Shown: positions 24,621-37,105 of the stretch, piece by piece
Layout of the letters: every line of letters starts with the position of its first letter
Position numbering within the stretch: the stretch's first letter is position 1
Source: Lanius collurio
Taxonomy: Eukaryota; Chordata; Aves; Passeriformes; Laniidae
Reading direction: 5' to 3'
Length of the DNA: 64,000 nt
Assembly: GCA_020086605.1 (NCBI GenBank)
Contig: JACBWW010000022.1
Span: 5,519,358-5,583,357, forward strand
Notes under the pieces: generated by a model
Databases searched by the model: none
What the model saw: only the letters and a program-made list of their open reading frames with translations
Told to the model about the DNA's origin: nothing
Program-made: the position numbers and the translations under genes

Positions 24621-24629
24621 GATTTAATG

Positions 24630-24720
24630 GTGTCATTAATCCCATTTTAATTCTAAAGAACTAAGGCACACAGTAATTGCTTGGACAGGAGGCTGGATAC
24701 CAAACTCAGATTTCCTGTTA
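24630..24720 (+). repeat. MIR/CORE-SINE-like relic
   Basis: The order attaatcccattttaattct, aactaaggcacacagtaatt, cttggacagg, ccaaactcagatttcctg parallels MIR-type sequence: ATTATCCCCATTTTACAGA, AACTGAGGCACAGAG, CTTGCCCAGG, GAACCCAGGTCTCCTG. All four landmarks occur in order at the expected distances, which makes this the clearest MIR-like copy in the window. Confidence 0.6.
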
Positions 24721-26039
24721 AACTCTTCAATGTTCTGATACTTCAGTTCTTTCTTTTTGCTCCAAAGTATTTGCAAAACAGGTACAAAAGGGATTGGAGC
24801 AAAAAACAAGTCAATGAAAGCAATTAAATGAAAGTATTTAAATAGCTAATGGTTTTTCTTCTTCCTTATGACTGTCTTTCTATACAAGAAGGCAAAATGA
24901 GGTTCTTCCTGTGCTAGCAGATAGCTGGAGCTCTGCAGAGTTACTGAAGTGCTAATATTGATCAGGCAAGATGGAACATGTTACTGAGGCAATTGGTCAG
25001 GCTAAAGCAGTGATGGCAGCACATGGCACATTATGGATGGCTGAAGCAGCTGAGGATATCTATCTTTCTGTCTATCTACCTGTTTCCCAAGATGTCTATC
25101 GTCATTGAACTTCACTACCAAGGAACAAGGGCAGCACTTAATCATCAATAGATAAATACTGTTTATGCCATTAATTGGGGACGGGGTCAGATTTTCCTTG
25201 TTTGTACCTTTGCTGCTTTTTTTTTTTGCTCCACACTTGTGAGACAGTAGCATTTTCTCACAGCCTGTATGTGTTGTTTTGGGACTCGTGTCAGTAGCAA
25301 CAGCACAGCTCTGTGTGTCTGCCAGGGCTTTTTCAATTGAGCTCCTTTCCAGAAAAACAAAATAGCCAACAGATGAGGGTTACAAAATTTCAAACCCAGT
25401 GCCTTTTCATAATACCTGAAGTTTGGAAGCAGCTGCAGTGTGTCCAGTGTCTGCACCTTCCCCTTCACCTGCAGCCACAAGTGTCTGAATAGCAGAGGGA
25501 GTTTCCCAAGTAATACCTGCTGTAAACCCACCACTTCCATGGTTGCATTTTCTCTATAGTTAGTATTCAGCAAAGAGACTGCAACAGTGCAGGGCTGTGT
25601 GTTTGCTGGCATTTTTCTTGTTCAGAGCTTTTGACAACACTTTACTGAGGCAAATAATATTGCCTTGAAATTGGCTTCTAAACCACATCTTGAGAAGATG
25701 AAACACAGGCTCTTGGCTGGGTGTTTTTGCTCTGTGCCATGGCTTGCTTGAGGCAGAAAAGCACCCCATCTCCCCCTTCCAAATCTCTCAGCTCAGGTCT
25801 CATCAGTTTGGCTCTGATCACAAGATGCCTCTCTAATGTAACAGTTTCTCTCCCCCCTTTTTTTTTCTTAATTTTTACATTGCTTCTTACAAGCTCTGGT
25901 ACATAGATTGTATCCGTTAGTATTTAGGCTCTTAAATGGTTTTAAACTCTAAGGAGAATTAATCTATCATTAAAAAATCATATTAAAAACCATCTTCCTG
26001 GGGTAATGTTGGGAGTAATCACTGTGCCCTCTTGTTTTT

Positions 26040-26320
26040 ATCTGAAGTATTCTGAAAGGAGAGTTAGTTAGTCTAAATTAGGCAACCGAGTTTTTGCCTT
26101 GACATTTGGGAGGTCAAATTTTGCCTGTGACTGTCAACCTCTCAGAAGAGGAGATGGCATTTGGAGTAATCCAAAACTCCTGCAGAGTTACATTACTGAG
26201 GCAGCCAGACGAGTAAATCTAGGCTGAAGATCTATTGGTTCAATTACTGCTTGGGGTCAGGACATGCCATAAATTATTAGATATGCAAATGGAAAACTCT
26301 GACTGTTGATGAAAGAAAGA
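26040..26320. promoter_or_regulatory. Putative conserved non-coding element
   Basis: This repeat-free block keeps CpGs (caaccgag, agacgagtaaat) and contains a perfect POU octamer ATGCAAAT at 26283-26290 beside taaattattag, plus tcaattactgc and agtaatccaaaa homeodomain-like cores. The composition is that of a developmental enhancer. It has not been checked by alignment. Confidence 0.35.
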
Positions 26321-27064
26321 TGGATGGATTTCTTAAATACTCATAATTAGTGCAAAGACTAACTATATGAACTGATGTATAGTTATTTTCTTGTAAAAGA
26401 TTTCTGTTTTTAAATTTTACCTGTGTGCAGGTAAAAGTAATTTTTTTTTTTGTTTTGTTTTATGTGCATGTCATATTTCAGAAATAAACTGGAGAATTCA
26501 TTTGAACTTCTGCAATGCCCCTTGGTTTGTGGAAGCAGTTTCAGAAAAGTTCAGAAGATGGTAATTCTCATTCTGATCTCACTTACCAGAGGGTAAATCT
26601 GCAGCCCTGCTCTGTGTTCTGTGGACACACACTGACAATGTATTTGGGAGGAGAACCATTTATTTCCTTTGCCTGTGGAGGGAGAGTGTGCAAAGCATGC
26701 ACAGACAAACCCAGGTTTGTGTATCTGCTGTAGAGTGAATGAGCTGGCTCACTACAACTTGACCTTATCACAACATGAACTCTGTGGTGTCTCATGAGAG
26801 TTTTGTGGATAGGAAAATAAAATGCAATTAAGATATTACTCTACCACACCTGTTTTTGCTGTCACTTAAATACATTATTTATAGTCTTATTTCTCAGTGT
26901 GATTAAAATTAGAAGAACTTAACCCTACTTTAGTCATGTAGGAAGTCTGCTACATCTATAAAAACTTGTTGAATTTCTCTTGTGGATTCTCTGGTTTGGG
27001 AGAGAAGTTTTTGCTACACGTAAGACAAAATGATTATGAGAGTGAGAATAATGTGAGCTGTTCA

Positions 27065-27078
27065 ACGCCACCTGCTGC
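27065..27078 (-). promoter_or_regulatory. CTCF-like motif, minus strand
   Basis: The reverse complement reads GCAGCAGGTGGCGT. It fits 12 of 14 positions of CCASYAGRKGGCRS and matches the central CAGCAGGTGGCG part exactly. It includes a retained CpG. Confidence 0.35.
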
Positions 27079-30000
27079 TGCAAGGGGAAATATATTCCCA
27101 GAGGCACCTTGGCTGAGCAGGAGCAGATGCAGAACCCCTGGAAAGCTTGTCCCTCTCGACAGTAACTTTGCAGAAATGTTTTCCCAAAACTGATGCTGAC
27201 TTTCCCAAGCAGTCTGTGGAAGCCCAGGGAGTTTCTAAAGGATATACAGCATCACTCCCTGGATGGTAACTTCTAAATAATTTTCATTTCTGTCACTCTG
27301 GACAGAATGGTTTTCAAAGCTACTTCAGGCTTTCTGAAAGCTCCTATTCACAGCCTAAATATAAATCTCTTGGCTACAGCTCTTGCTGTCATTATTACTA
27401 TTTTAATAAGAGTTCACACAGTAGGGTTTGAAAACTAGACAGTAAATTGAAAATTCTTCAGGTAGAGATCAGAAATTAGCTCTTAACCTGCAGTTTATGT
27501 AACAGAAAAAAAAATTAGGAAATACATCTTAGCTATTTATAATATGTGCTAGTTTGAGACAGAAATAGTCTATATTTATGCAGCTATAGAACCAGCAGAA
27601 GCAATGGGGGGTAAGAACCTGCAGCTCACCTTTTGTACCTTTGAGAGTGGTGGAAGCGAGTGACATTTTGGGGGTAAAAGTGAGGTTTTGTGCAGTGGCT
27701 GAACTGAGGTGATCCCATTCCAGCACAACACAAACGGAATTTGGGAACAACTCTTTGAAGCCAACAAAACTGTACAGGGAGAGTTATAAAAATGAGAGCA
27801 CACAATCAGTTTCTAAATATTTTCCTATGCAATTCTGACAATCATTTTAAGTTTGTAAGAAGGTTACATAAACAATTCAATGTGTATAATTCATAATTTC
27901 TGTGTGGAAATGCTAGTACTAAGGAAAAAAGCATAACTTTTAATGTCTTTAAAAGATGTTTCATTTAAAATGCGCTCTGCTAAAACTGCTTTTTTAATAT
28001 TCATTTTGATTTTATTAGTTCTGCTCTGAATCAATCATGAAAGTATCAAAGTTCAATCAAATTCCATTAACCAGACAAGGTACTAAAAATGTACAAAATT
28101 TAAGAAAAATACCTGACATAAAGACCAAAAATAAGAAACCCACAAGCAATAATGAATATCATACCTTAGTTTATATAAAAAAAAAAAGTTTAAAAATCCT
28201 TTATGTGTTTGACATAATTTGTAATAAAGGAATCAGGAAAAATCCACCTTGAGGAAGCAAAGAACTGAATAAATTCCACTTTTTGTGTGACTTTTAAACA
28301 AGTGTAAATTCTCCTTATTGGTGTTCAAGTCCTCAGTGTTCTAATAAGCACGGTCACTTGGTACAGACTTTGGATCTGTTTCTGTAGGCTGACAAGTTTT
28401 AGGAAAGAATAATGCTAATTTTACAGAAAATTTGCTTTAGACTTACAAGAAAGAAAGATGCTGTAGAAGTTTAGCAGTATATTTGTAATATTCAGTGTTC
28501 TTTATTTTTAAACCCTCATTTCCCTCTTGTGACACTACTTTAATAAATTTCAATTAGGTTTGTTATATATAACTGTCATTTTCAAACAATAAAAAAGCAT
28601 ATTTTTCAGTAGCTAATATTAATTTTTGGAAGAAAAAGTTCTCTACTAATCCTTCTGGACTTGCATAAAAATGTGGTTTATTGATTAGCTGGTAAATATT
28701 TTTAAATTTTATCATGATTTTATTTCTATGAAATGGCACAATGGGCCCATTCAACCAGCTTTTATCTCATTCATGTACAGAGATTTTTTTTTTAGATTGT
28801 GTTCAGAACGGGAATTCTTTACAGATAACTCAAAGTACATTTTGCTGTCTGGCCCCCTCCCCTCAGTATTCTTATAGCCAATGACAAACTAATGATAATC
28901 TATTGGATGTGCTTCCTCTTCTTTTATTGCTTTCTTCTTTACTGCCTTAACAGAAAGTTTGTAGTTAAAACAATTTTTACAGCTTTAACGAATGGAAGCA
29001 AATTCATATTTCTAGAACTTCAGCCAGAAGTAACTATATTTTCAGCAGCTGAATTTTCATTAAAATTTACAAAAGACCTCTACCTTCACTGATTTATTGT
29101 TGCATTAGGTAAAACTACACAGAGTGTATAAAATACAGTGTTACTCCACTTGTTGTCTGATCTAACATGTTATCAGTGATTGCAAGTACATTTTATAACC
29201 CCAGCTGCTGAATCGAAAAAAAGGTGATACAAGCATCAATCTCCAGGATAAAATCAGAGCACTTTCTACCATGGTTTGACCTTACTGATGCCTTTGGATA
29301 GTCTTACTTGTCTAAGTCCTTGCAACAATTACCAGGGGACGGTTGGAAAATGCAGCTTTAATGGTGCAGATTGAAATTGTTAACGGCGTCAAAGGCTCGC
29401 ACACTGACCCCAGAGATTGCCAAGCACAGGAAAAATTTGAGGAAACTCTGATGCCCCTGTGGGAATGAAATGGAACAGGGCTGCAGACAGCAGGCACAGA
29501 TTTTATTTGTACTCTTTATTGTCTGCATCCCTGAACTCCACAGCGTCATTAGCAAATACAAAAAGCTATAAATAAAAAACTTAGACCTCAAGATACAGTT
29601 AACTCCAGCTGTAGCTGCCAAATCTTATTTATAGTACCAGGAGACACAGTTAATTACAGGTCACAAAAATGTTAATTTCTGTCATAAGTTATAGTCTAAG
29701 AAGGAAAAAGCTTCTTTTTGTACCAAAATGGTTTCTCCTAATAGAAGTCTGTTAATTTGAAAAAGCATCTCTCTAGACTACAGAACAGGAAAAGAAAGGA
29801 TAAATGTGCCTTATCAATCTATTTCATGGTTCTAAATATAATAATATTCAAATTAAAATAGCACATACCCATTGATTTTTCCAAAAGTAAAAGTGCTGTA
29901 GAGAAATAAGAATTAGAGATGATAATAAAAGACTACTTTGAGCAGTTTGACTATTCGAGTTGTAGCTGCTTATTATTAACATTAAATAAATTTTGAATTA

Positions 30001-30711
30001 GTATTTTTAAAATGTTAAATCCTCATGATAACCAAAAGTGAATAAAAAGATCCACCTTATGAACAAACATAACTGTTTCCCCCAAGGAAAGAATCACCAA
30101 TCACTTGAATGATTCTGAAGTACAAGGGATAAGTATTAAGACAAACATTATGTGAAGGATGGAGTTAATTATACTGCATATAATCAGACACTGGTCACTC
30201 CACAAGTTGTAATTTATTTTCCCCTTATTTGCATTTAACTTCAAAGGTATTTCAGGAAATGTAAAATAACATGATTTGAGCAGTTATAAAGATGATACAC
30301 ATTTAACTTCAAAACTATGTTTCAAACTCTTAAAAATAAATTACATACAATTTCAGGAAATAACACACCATTCTCATGCAACATGTAATTGTTGCCTCAA
30401 AAATAGTAAACTCATTTTTGTTGGGGAAATATCACAATTTAGGGGAACAGTATTCATCTGGCAGGTCTTATAGAGATACAAGGAAACAGTTGTGTAATTT
30501 GCATCAATAAGCTAAATTCGTAATAGAGTCTACTCGGTTAAAATGGTCATAAGACTGTAACTTCATATGGAAAATTAGCAGACTGGTTTGAATTAATATA
30601 TCCAATCCCTATTGCAGAGCAGAGTCTCTTCAGTGAAATGGGGAGGGCTGCAGCCTTCTACAGCTTGTACTTATCATCACAACTTTGTTTCTTTATATGT
30701 TTCCATTCTTT

Positions 30712-30713
<2 letters not shown>

Positions 30714-30743
<30 letters not shown>
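30714..30743. repeat. T homopolymer (30) with T-rich extension
   Basis: An uninterrupted run of 30 T, followed by a G-interrupted T-rich stretch to about 30775, is the longest homopolymer in the window. Read on the minus strand it is an A tail-like tract, but I see no retrocopy body next to it. Confidence 0.9.
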
Positions 30744-30744
<1 letters not shown>

Positions 30745-31576
30745 TTTTTGGTTGTTTTTATTGTTTTTGTTTTGCAGGGGGAGCTTCTTTTGAGTTTGAG
30801 TCCTTAGGACAGGTTTACAATCCCTGTGCATACGAACATATCTAAAATTCCAGCATCTAGGTCAGTACTGAGCTTTCTAAATACTTAACAAACATCTTTT
30901 TGTATCCCTTCATGTCACATTTAATTGTCCATGGTGAAAGGAAATGCTAATCAGAATTCAAGAGAAGTACTCTAAGACTTGTATCTTTCCAACCTGAACT
31001 ATCCTACAATCCTGGGAAAGCATATAAGGAAAAAAGCAAGTGTTTATAATATTTAAAACATCAAAACAAATAATTTAAAATTTTCATTATTAACTACTGT
31101 ATGGCTTTTATACAACAGCTCTATAAGAGTGAGGTGCACTGTGGCACATTGAGGGAAAAGCTCACTTTACAAATACCTTGTCCCTTGCAGAATCCAGCCC
31201 AGGAGGATGGCATTTGAGAAGTATTAAATCATACACTGCTTTCACAAAATTATTTCAGCACTTGTGAAAAAGATCTGTTTTCTATTCTTTGTTCCATGGT
31301 TTCCCCAAATATACCTTATATCTGTTCACACTCTGTACTTGCCCACCGCAGCTGGTCAGGAATGTTTGTGGGGGCTGAGGGAAACACAGAAACACAGATG
31401 GGCACTGGCTCACTCTGCTTCTCACCAGCAGCAGCACACCCGGTGTAACTCCTGCTGTGGTAGTTCACCACACTGATCCCAAGCCCAGGGAGAAACCTTG
31501 CTGAAAAATAACATAAAGATCCACACAAACAGCTGAGAAGGTGCCTGCAACTACTGCGCCCTTTGGGGTAACTTAC

Positions 31577-31833
31577 ACGGGGACAAACCCCACAGGGTCA
31601 CAGCCCTCAGTTCTTCCTAAGCTGGTGTCTTCCTTGGGGCTGCTCCCTTCTGGGAACCATTCCATTGCTTTTAGGCTACAATTAAATCCAAGTTGAGTGT
31701 AGGCACCTCTGAAAGCCATCCAGGAAAGCCTGGGCCCTCTGAAGCCAACAGAAGCTTTCCATTTGCTTCCAAAGGTGCTCTGATGTCCCCAGAGGGAACA
31801 GTCCTTTGCATGTTTCTCAGGCCCACATCTGAC
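31577..31833 (-). CDS. Candidate internal exon, 85 open codons, unknown product
   Basis: On the minus strand the acceptor ggatctgttttgcag ends at plus 31834. It opens a 257-nt segment that closes on the donor GTAAGT (plus 31571-31576). One frame is open across the whole exon, starting exactly on the first base (V-R-C-G-P-E-K) and ending two bases into a codon; that frame hits TAA only inside the intron. The encoded stretch is rich in Trp, Gly and Ser and contains S-V-G-F-R-G-P-R-L-S-W and K-A-M-E-W-F-P-E-G. I see no domain or family signature. A second frame is also open for about 55 codons, so low stop density from balanced base composition could explain the opening. It could be a coding exon, a non-coding RNA exon or chance. 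Confidence 0.28.
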
Positions 31834-32404
31834 CTGCAAAACAGATCCTTTGCAACTGAGATCTCTCTTATTTTGTTTTAGTGTGGTCCTGTCTAAACAA
31901 TAATACAATTCCAACTGAATATTATTTGTTGGAAGGTCTGTCATATGAAAAGTATTAAAGTTTCTTTTCACAGTTGATGTAAGCTTTCATCTGAACATAG
32001 ATATCTTTAAGAATATATCTGCACAAAATGCACTAGGATCTTTGCAAAACAAGCTTTATAAAAATGTTAATGTACACTACAAAAATTACAGCAGGTTTTG
32101 TTAAGAGCAGTCTTGCAAGCAAGGAGGTTTGTGGCACTGCATTTGCAGCAGTGGTGGCTGTGCAGCCGTGCTGGGCTGCACAGCTGGGTAGGGACAAACA
32201 GGAAGGTAAGGTCCTGGCCTGGCAGAGCTGACAACTTCCATCAGGGTGACAGTCTAACACAGAGTGACAGCAGTGGCACTCAGAGGGTAGGAAGGGCAAG
32301 AGGAAAGAAAGATCAGGGGAAAAGTGATTTGCAAGAGCACTGTTTTGAAGGGACCCAGATGAGTACACTGTTGCAATACCTTAAGGTGAGTTTGTTTGCT
32401 TTTT

Positions 32405-32434
32405 AATTTCATGAGTGTCAAATTTCATGAGTGT
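32405..32434. repeat. 14-bp direct repeat, 16-bp period
   Basis: The string aatttcatgagtgt occurs twice, exactly, with only two bases (ca) between the copies. It looks like a recent slippage duplication. Confidence 0.85.
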
Positions 32435-33984
32435 GACTGCCCAGATATCAGCAAACTGATACAAAGAGGAAGAATTTTGGTTTGGAAAGGAAAATGATAG
32501 AGCAGGAGGACAGGAAGAGCATCTGGCAGGAAAAGCATAGGGAGGAAGGCCCTAGAACAGAGCATTTTCTCTCAGGATTGGTTACATCTGTAAAATATCA
32601 AGGCATCCTAAATAAAGTGCTGTTGGGCAAGTGCTTGGGAGTGACAGGGATGGGCAGGAATGGCAGCAGTACAAGTGCATACCTATCTTAATGAAGTCTC
32701 ACACCATTTTTGCAACAGCCCCTTAGAGAAATCATAGCACACCATTCCTAGAGAATCAGTTTGCAACAGCCTGTCCTTATGTAGGAAACCACTCCTATGA
32801 CCTCCTGCAGGTATAGGAGTGAAATCATCTGCTGCAGTAAATTCACAAGTTTAGCATTCCTTGCTACTGGGACCAAAGGTTAATGTTTTGCTGCTTGACT
32901 GAATCAAAATCACCAATTGCCTATTACATATTTTTGTGGTCTTGCTCACACATTTGACTTCAGCACATTTTGAGTAGTCTAATTCTCTAAGTGGTAAATG
33001 AAAGCCATGTATGTAAGAGATTAAGTTTTGTTACTGAAATTACAAAGCATTTTCACAAATAGTTTTCTCTAGTAGTTGATGGGATAAGTGAGGGTAGCTC
33101 TGGCCAGCACAAACACAGGCAGCTTCTGGCTGCAGCATGCTGGGTGCCCATCAGCCTGGGGAAAACACAGAGAAGGAGGGACTGCTGCAGTCTGGAACAA
33201 ATACCTGACTTCAGGGCTACAGCTTCTTTTGGCACAGATGGCAGGTATCACAATGTGTGGTGCTGTGCAATAGCCATCCCTGACACACATGAATGCAGAA
33301 TAAGAACATTAAAGACTTTGGGGGGAAGAGGAAGGGGTTGGGAGTACTATCTCATTTCAATCCACTTCCAAAAATGACCAAAATTGAATGCTACTTTAAA
33401 AAAAAAATTGTAATCTAGATGCTCAATAACATCCCACAAAACTTTGCTTTATTTTAAATACTCCATAAGATTTGAATGGAGGCCCCTTTTACACATTTGT
33501 TGAACAATGAGAGTAAAAACCTGAAATTCTTTAAATTGATATTCTATTGTATGACCGTGCTCCTACTCAGAGTAACTAAGTGGATAATTTAGCCGTAGAA
33601 CTGACCTGAACAATGTTACTGTCCTGAAAGTTCACCTTTCTGTCAAGTTGGCAGTGAGTGAATTTGAATGATTTGAAACTGCCCTTGCAAAGTTGTGCCT
33701 GAGCAGGGTCATGGAAAGCAGCTGTGTGGGGCATGGGGTGGAAGTGTCAACCAGAGATGTTCCATTTGAGAGCACAGGTCTGAGAGCTTCCCACCGAACT
33801 ACAATTTACCATGCAAGTGCCAAAATAAAAAGAGCTAAGGTTTTTTACTGAAATATGGTGACATTGTGTTAGCTCTAGAAGACGAATAATGGGAGTCACC
33901 GAGGATGAGGAGGTGCACTGCAAGTGCCAGAAAGCAAGCCTGAAAGGTAGAGGGAGCAGGCTATTTCTCTTTGTTATCGAGTGA

Positions 33985-34290
33985 AATGACTCCACAAATA
34001 TGACAATAAATCACTGTAGGAATCAATCCGAGTGGAGGCAACTGCTCCATGCTGATAATGCATCAATCAATATTTAATGTTTACACTTTAATTAATCTGC
34101 ACGTAGGAAGCATTCTTTCAGTGACAAAAAAGTGATGAGAAATAAAACACCTTTTATATCAAACAGCGACGAATGGCTGCCTATCTGTGAGGCTTTGATT
34201 GGGCCCTCAATTGATCACTGCAGCTTCTTTCGATTGCACCAGTGTGCAATGTCACATTTGGGTATAAAGCAGACACTGTCTCTTTGAGGG
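33985..34290. promoter_or_regulatory. Putative conserved non-coding element with dense TF motifs
   Basis: The block contains ATCAATCA at 34072-34079 (PBX/HOX type), TAATTAAT at 34089-34096 (homeodomain), CTTTGAT at 34193-34199 (TCF/LEF type) and several retained CpGs (atccgagt, gcacgtagg, agcgacgaat, ttcgattg). A TATAAAG at 34263-34269 lies at its right edge. There is no repeat or open frame through it. This is among the most enhancer-like blocks of the window. Confidence 0.5.
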
Positions 34291-34299
34291 AAGGAGGGG

Positions 34300-37040
34300 G
34301 AGCTTCTGAATCTGCTTTTGAGTGATTACAACTTAATCAGAACAAAGAAAGACTGATAGCAAAGTGAGTTCTTTGGAAAGACTGGGTAGAAGCAATTAAA
34401 CAAAAAGATTGTCAACATCTGCATCAATGACACCTATCTGGACAGATTTTTACTGTGTATTACAATTATTGATACCTGCTAAGGCTTTGCACGGAAAAAC
34501 AATTCAGATGTTGACTGGCAAAACTGCCTTCTCTTATCAGAGCTACCAGGGGAGACTGAGGATTGGTCATTTTATCGCTGTTCTGAATGTCAGGGAAGGG
34601 CCAGGTGCTCTATGGACTCGGGAGACGTCACAATTCCTGCCTCAGTGTTTTTCCTCACTGCTCTGTTTAACCCTTGTAAACTCTGGTTCCTTCTTTTTAA
34701 AGGGCCTGATTCATTGTTCATTGATGTCAACTGAATGACTTGTATTGACTTCAGCAGGCATTGCATTAGTCCATAGATGAATGGTATTGAAAGGCACAGT
34801 GATGAAAGACAAATGAAAAGACAGGGATACTAGACCAGTAATGTTCAATTATTCCTTTAAAAAAAGGAATACTAAAGCAGTACATTCTCCATACATAACT
34901 AAAGCTTTCCTAAGCTTATGTCTAAAACAATTGTTTGAAATGTACAGCCTTTACACATAATAAATTCAATAGTAGCTATTAGAAATACAGAGAGATTAGC
35001 ACTCTAGAACTTCCCTCAATTAAAAATATTAGAGATCTGAATCCAGATAAAAAAATTGCCATCACCTTACAGAGGGAAATTTTATGCTATTTTGTGTGTC
35101 AAATTTGAGTTATTTTGCAAAACCTGTCATGAAGTTAGGATAGGGCAAGGGACCCAGGCAAATATCAAATAATTTTAAGCTTTTAAGTAGACCTGCCACT
35201 AATTAAAACCAATTAGAATTTTGGTTTGTTTTCACTGAAGAACTTTTGTTGTTTTACTAGTAAACAAATAGGAGGATTGTACTCAGGATCCAATTATAGC
35301 ATGTTGCCAAAATGCCTGCCCAGATTTGGAACTTCCCGGTTTAGGGTGCTCTGATTGCTGGCTCAGCCAACACTTGAAAAAAACCCAGAAATGATATTAT
35401 AGTATAAAGTTATATACTAGAGGCAATTGGAAAATATTAATCCCTAGTCCTGTAATTTTTTTATTTCTCTACTATTGGACAATATTTTTCTGTGGTTCAC
35501 AGAATTTTTCCATCCCAAAAGTCTAGGGCACTTGGAAGTACACAAGACCCCCATCAAGAATATCAGCAGTAAAGTATTTCAAGCATGAATGACATCCAAA
35601 CACTTCCCCTTATTGGCAAAAAAGTTTTCAAATATAGTAGCATACAAAAATGGAAGGAAGCGTTCACTGAGGAAATGAAAGAAGATGAATATGACACTTA
35701 GAATGCAATAATAGAACTGAAGCTAACTTTGTACTTCTGATGTTTCCTTGTCAATCTCACTTTTTTTTCGCCACAGAACTTTGTATATAGATGAACAAAA
35801 CCCCACAGATTTCATAATCTTCATAAAAATGGAGACAATGCCTTCTCACCAAAATCCATGAACAGCTTTTCAGCAGATTTACTACATACACACATGTCTA
35901 CATACAGAATTGAGTCTACAGTTTATCCTTTCCATGAAAACTTCTTCCCCTGTCTGTGCAAATAAGTTGAACAAGCTAAAAAAATAAAAGGGCAAAGTCA
36001 AAAGAGAGGAATGCTCTATTGTAATGCATGGTCAACTACAAATATTTATAGAAAGATGAAAACACTGCTGTGAGCACATCAGGGTTGCCCTAGGACAGCT
36101 TTAACATGCATAGTTAATGTTTATGGAACAAAACCAACTTACTGAATGTGAAATCTTCATTTTCCTCATTTGCACCCAAAGTAAAAGTAAACTCACAGAA
36201 AAACTCAAACAAGAAAAACCTTGCTTGATAAAATCCTGAGGTAACAAAATGCAAAAGCACTTAGTGTTGTCACTCAAAGGCAGAAAAACTGAAGAGAAAA
36301 CGTTTTGTTTTCTGATGATTTTATTCTCCATTTTGTGGACACAACTGGAATAGCAGCCCAGCCCGGAAAGTCCAGTCCCAGCCCCCATGAACTCCTCCAG
36401 AGCTGCATGGTTGGTTTGCAGCCACAACCCAGCCGTGCAGGGACATCGGTCACCCACTGCACCTTTGAAACCCCATCAGCTGGAACTTCTGAGGACACCA
36501 GTCCCTAAGGTTCTTCAGCACACTGCTGGAGCCTTTCCTCGAGCAGAGGAGATGCTTCCCAGCCCTGGACCCTCTGGTCAGGGCTACACTACAGCGAGTT
36601 CCCAGGTATAAACACTGTGTCAAAGTGTCAAGCCCAAGCACCAGGGCATTCTCCCAGCATCACTTCTGCCCACAGCTGCTGGCATTAGTCCAAGTACTTC
36701 CACCTTAGTTATGTAAATAAGGAGCACCCAGTGAGATCCAAGACTACCAGTCCCTATTTAGCACCAGGGCTTAGGCTAGTTTTCCATCTCAGCTTGTCAC
36801 AGCTGTCTGCTGCATAAAAAGAGTCTGAAATGTACTAAAAAACCCTGGAAGACTAATAATTCATTAAGCTGACAAATGAAAAGTAAGTCCTATCGATCAA
36901 GAGTAGAACTTCTTGGTTATAAAGGAAGCATATATTATTCTGACAGTATTTTCACAAGATAAGCTGAAGTTACAAAGAAGACAACCAATTTGATTCAAAT
37001 AACTGTCTCTCCTCAGAAACATTCATGATTGCAGTCATCA
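34300..37040. other. Unique AT-rich DNA, no gene seen
   Basis: The stretch 34780-36300 is AT-rich with no exon signal. At 36340-36660 a GC-richer patch carries overlapping frames on both strands (up to 74 codons) and several CpGs, but no splice pair and no recognisable protein. An AT-rich hairpin (attccttt, four A, aaaggaat) lies at 34851-34870. Confidence 0.5.
34700..34772. repeat. Decayed ancient amniote palindromic repeat
   Basis: The strings agggcctgattcattgttca, ttgatgtcaactgaatgact and tgtattgacttcagcaggca follow the pattern of the bird and reptile palindromic family built on GGCCTGATCC..CATTGACTTCAATGGGAG-type arms. The two TTGA(C/T)(G/T)TCA cores about 29 bases apart are the clearest part. 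Confidence 0.5.
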
Positions 37041-37049
37041 GGCACAAGT

Positions 37050-37105
37050 TGGTGGGGTAGTATTACTACTCCCATTTTGAAAAATTTGGATAACTGCATA
37101 ATATC
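37050..37105 (+). repeat. MIR/CORE-SINE-like relic
   Basis: The string ggggtagtattactactccc followed by attttgaaaaatttggataa and ctgcat parallels GGTAGGTATTATTATCCCC, ATTTTACAGATGGGGAAACTG of MIR-type SINEs. Only this central part is recognisable. Confidence 0.5.

Larger units (their letters stand above)
24730..30713. other. Unique AT-rich DNA, mostly featureless
   Basis: The longest open frame of the window, 141 codons on the minus strand at 25187-25612, lies here. It is unrecognised, includes a lysine run read from a T tract, and lacks a paired acceptor and donor. A small TCTATC-type repeat occurs at about 25058-25085. The stretch 28000-30250 is very AT-rich and almost free of exon or repeat signals. 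Non-coding element candidates are listed separately. Confidence 0.55.
30780..33980. other. Moderately GC-richer DNA around a candidate exon
   Basis: Besides the candidate exon at 31577-31833, the plus strand has a strong donor (CTTAAG|GTGAGT) near 32388 that closes a frame open over 32098-32406, and a second GGAAG|GTAAGG donor near 32203. No strong acceptor precedes either, so no plus-strand exon is called. Patches at 31330-31480 and 33080-33290 are GC-richer and unassigned. Confidence 0.45.

Noticed and set aside
25187..25612. Longest open frame of the window (141 codons, minus strand)
   Set aside because: No recognisable domain, no splice pair, a lysine run encoded by a T tract, and unremarkable codon composition. 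A single frame of this length is within chance for 64 kb read in six frames.
30714..30830. Very strong-looking plus-strand acceptor (30 T, T-rich stretch, TTTTGCAG)
   Set aside because: The pyrimidine tract is a homopolymer expansion, and the following 35-nt segment to a weak GTTTAC donor is too short and unsupported.
32033..32406. Overlapping frames on both strands (102 and 111 codons) with a plus-strand GTGAGT donor
   Set aside because: No credible acceptor precedes the donor, and the peptides are unrecognised. It is noted only as a weak exon possibility.
36340..36660. GC-richer patch with frames on both strands
   Set aside because: No acceptor and donor pair, no recognisable peptide and no CpG-island density.
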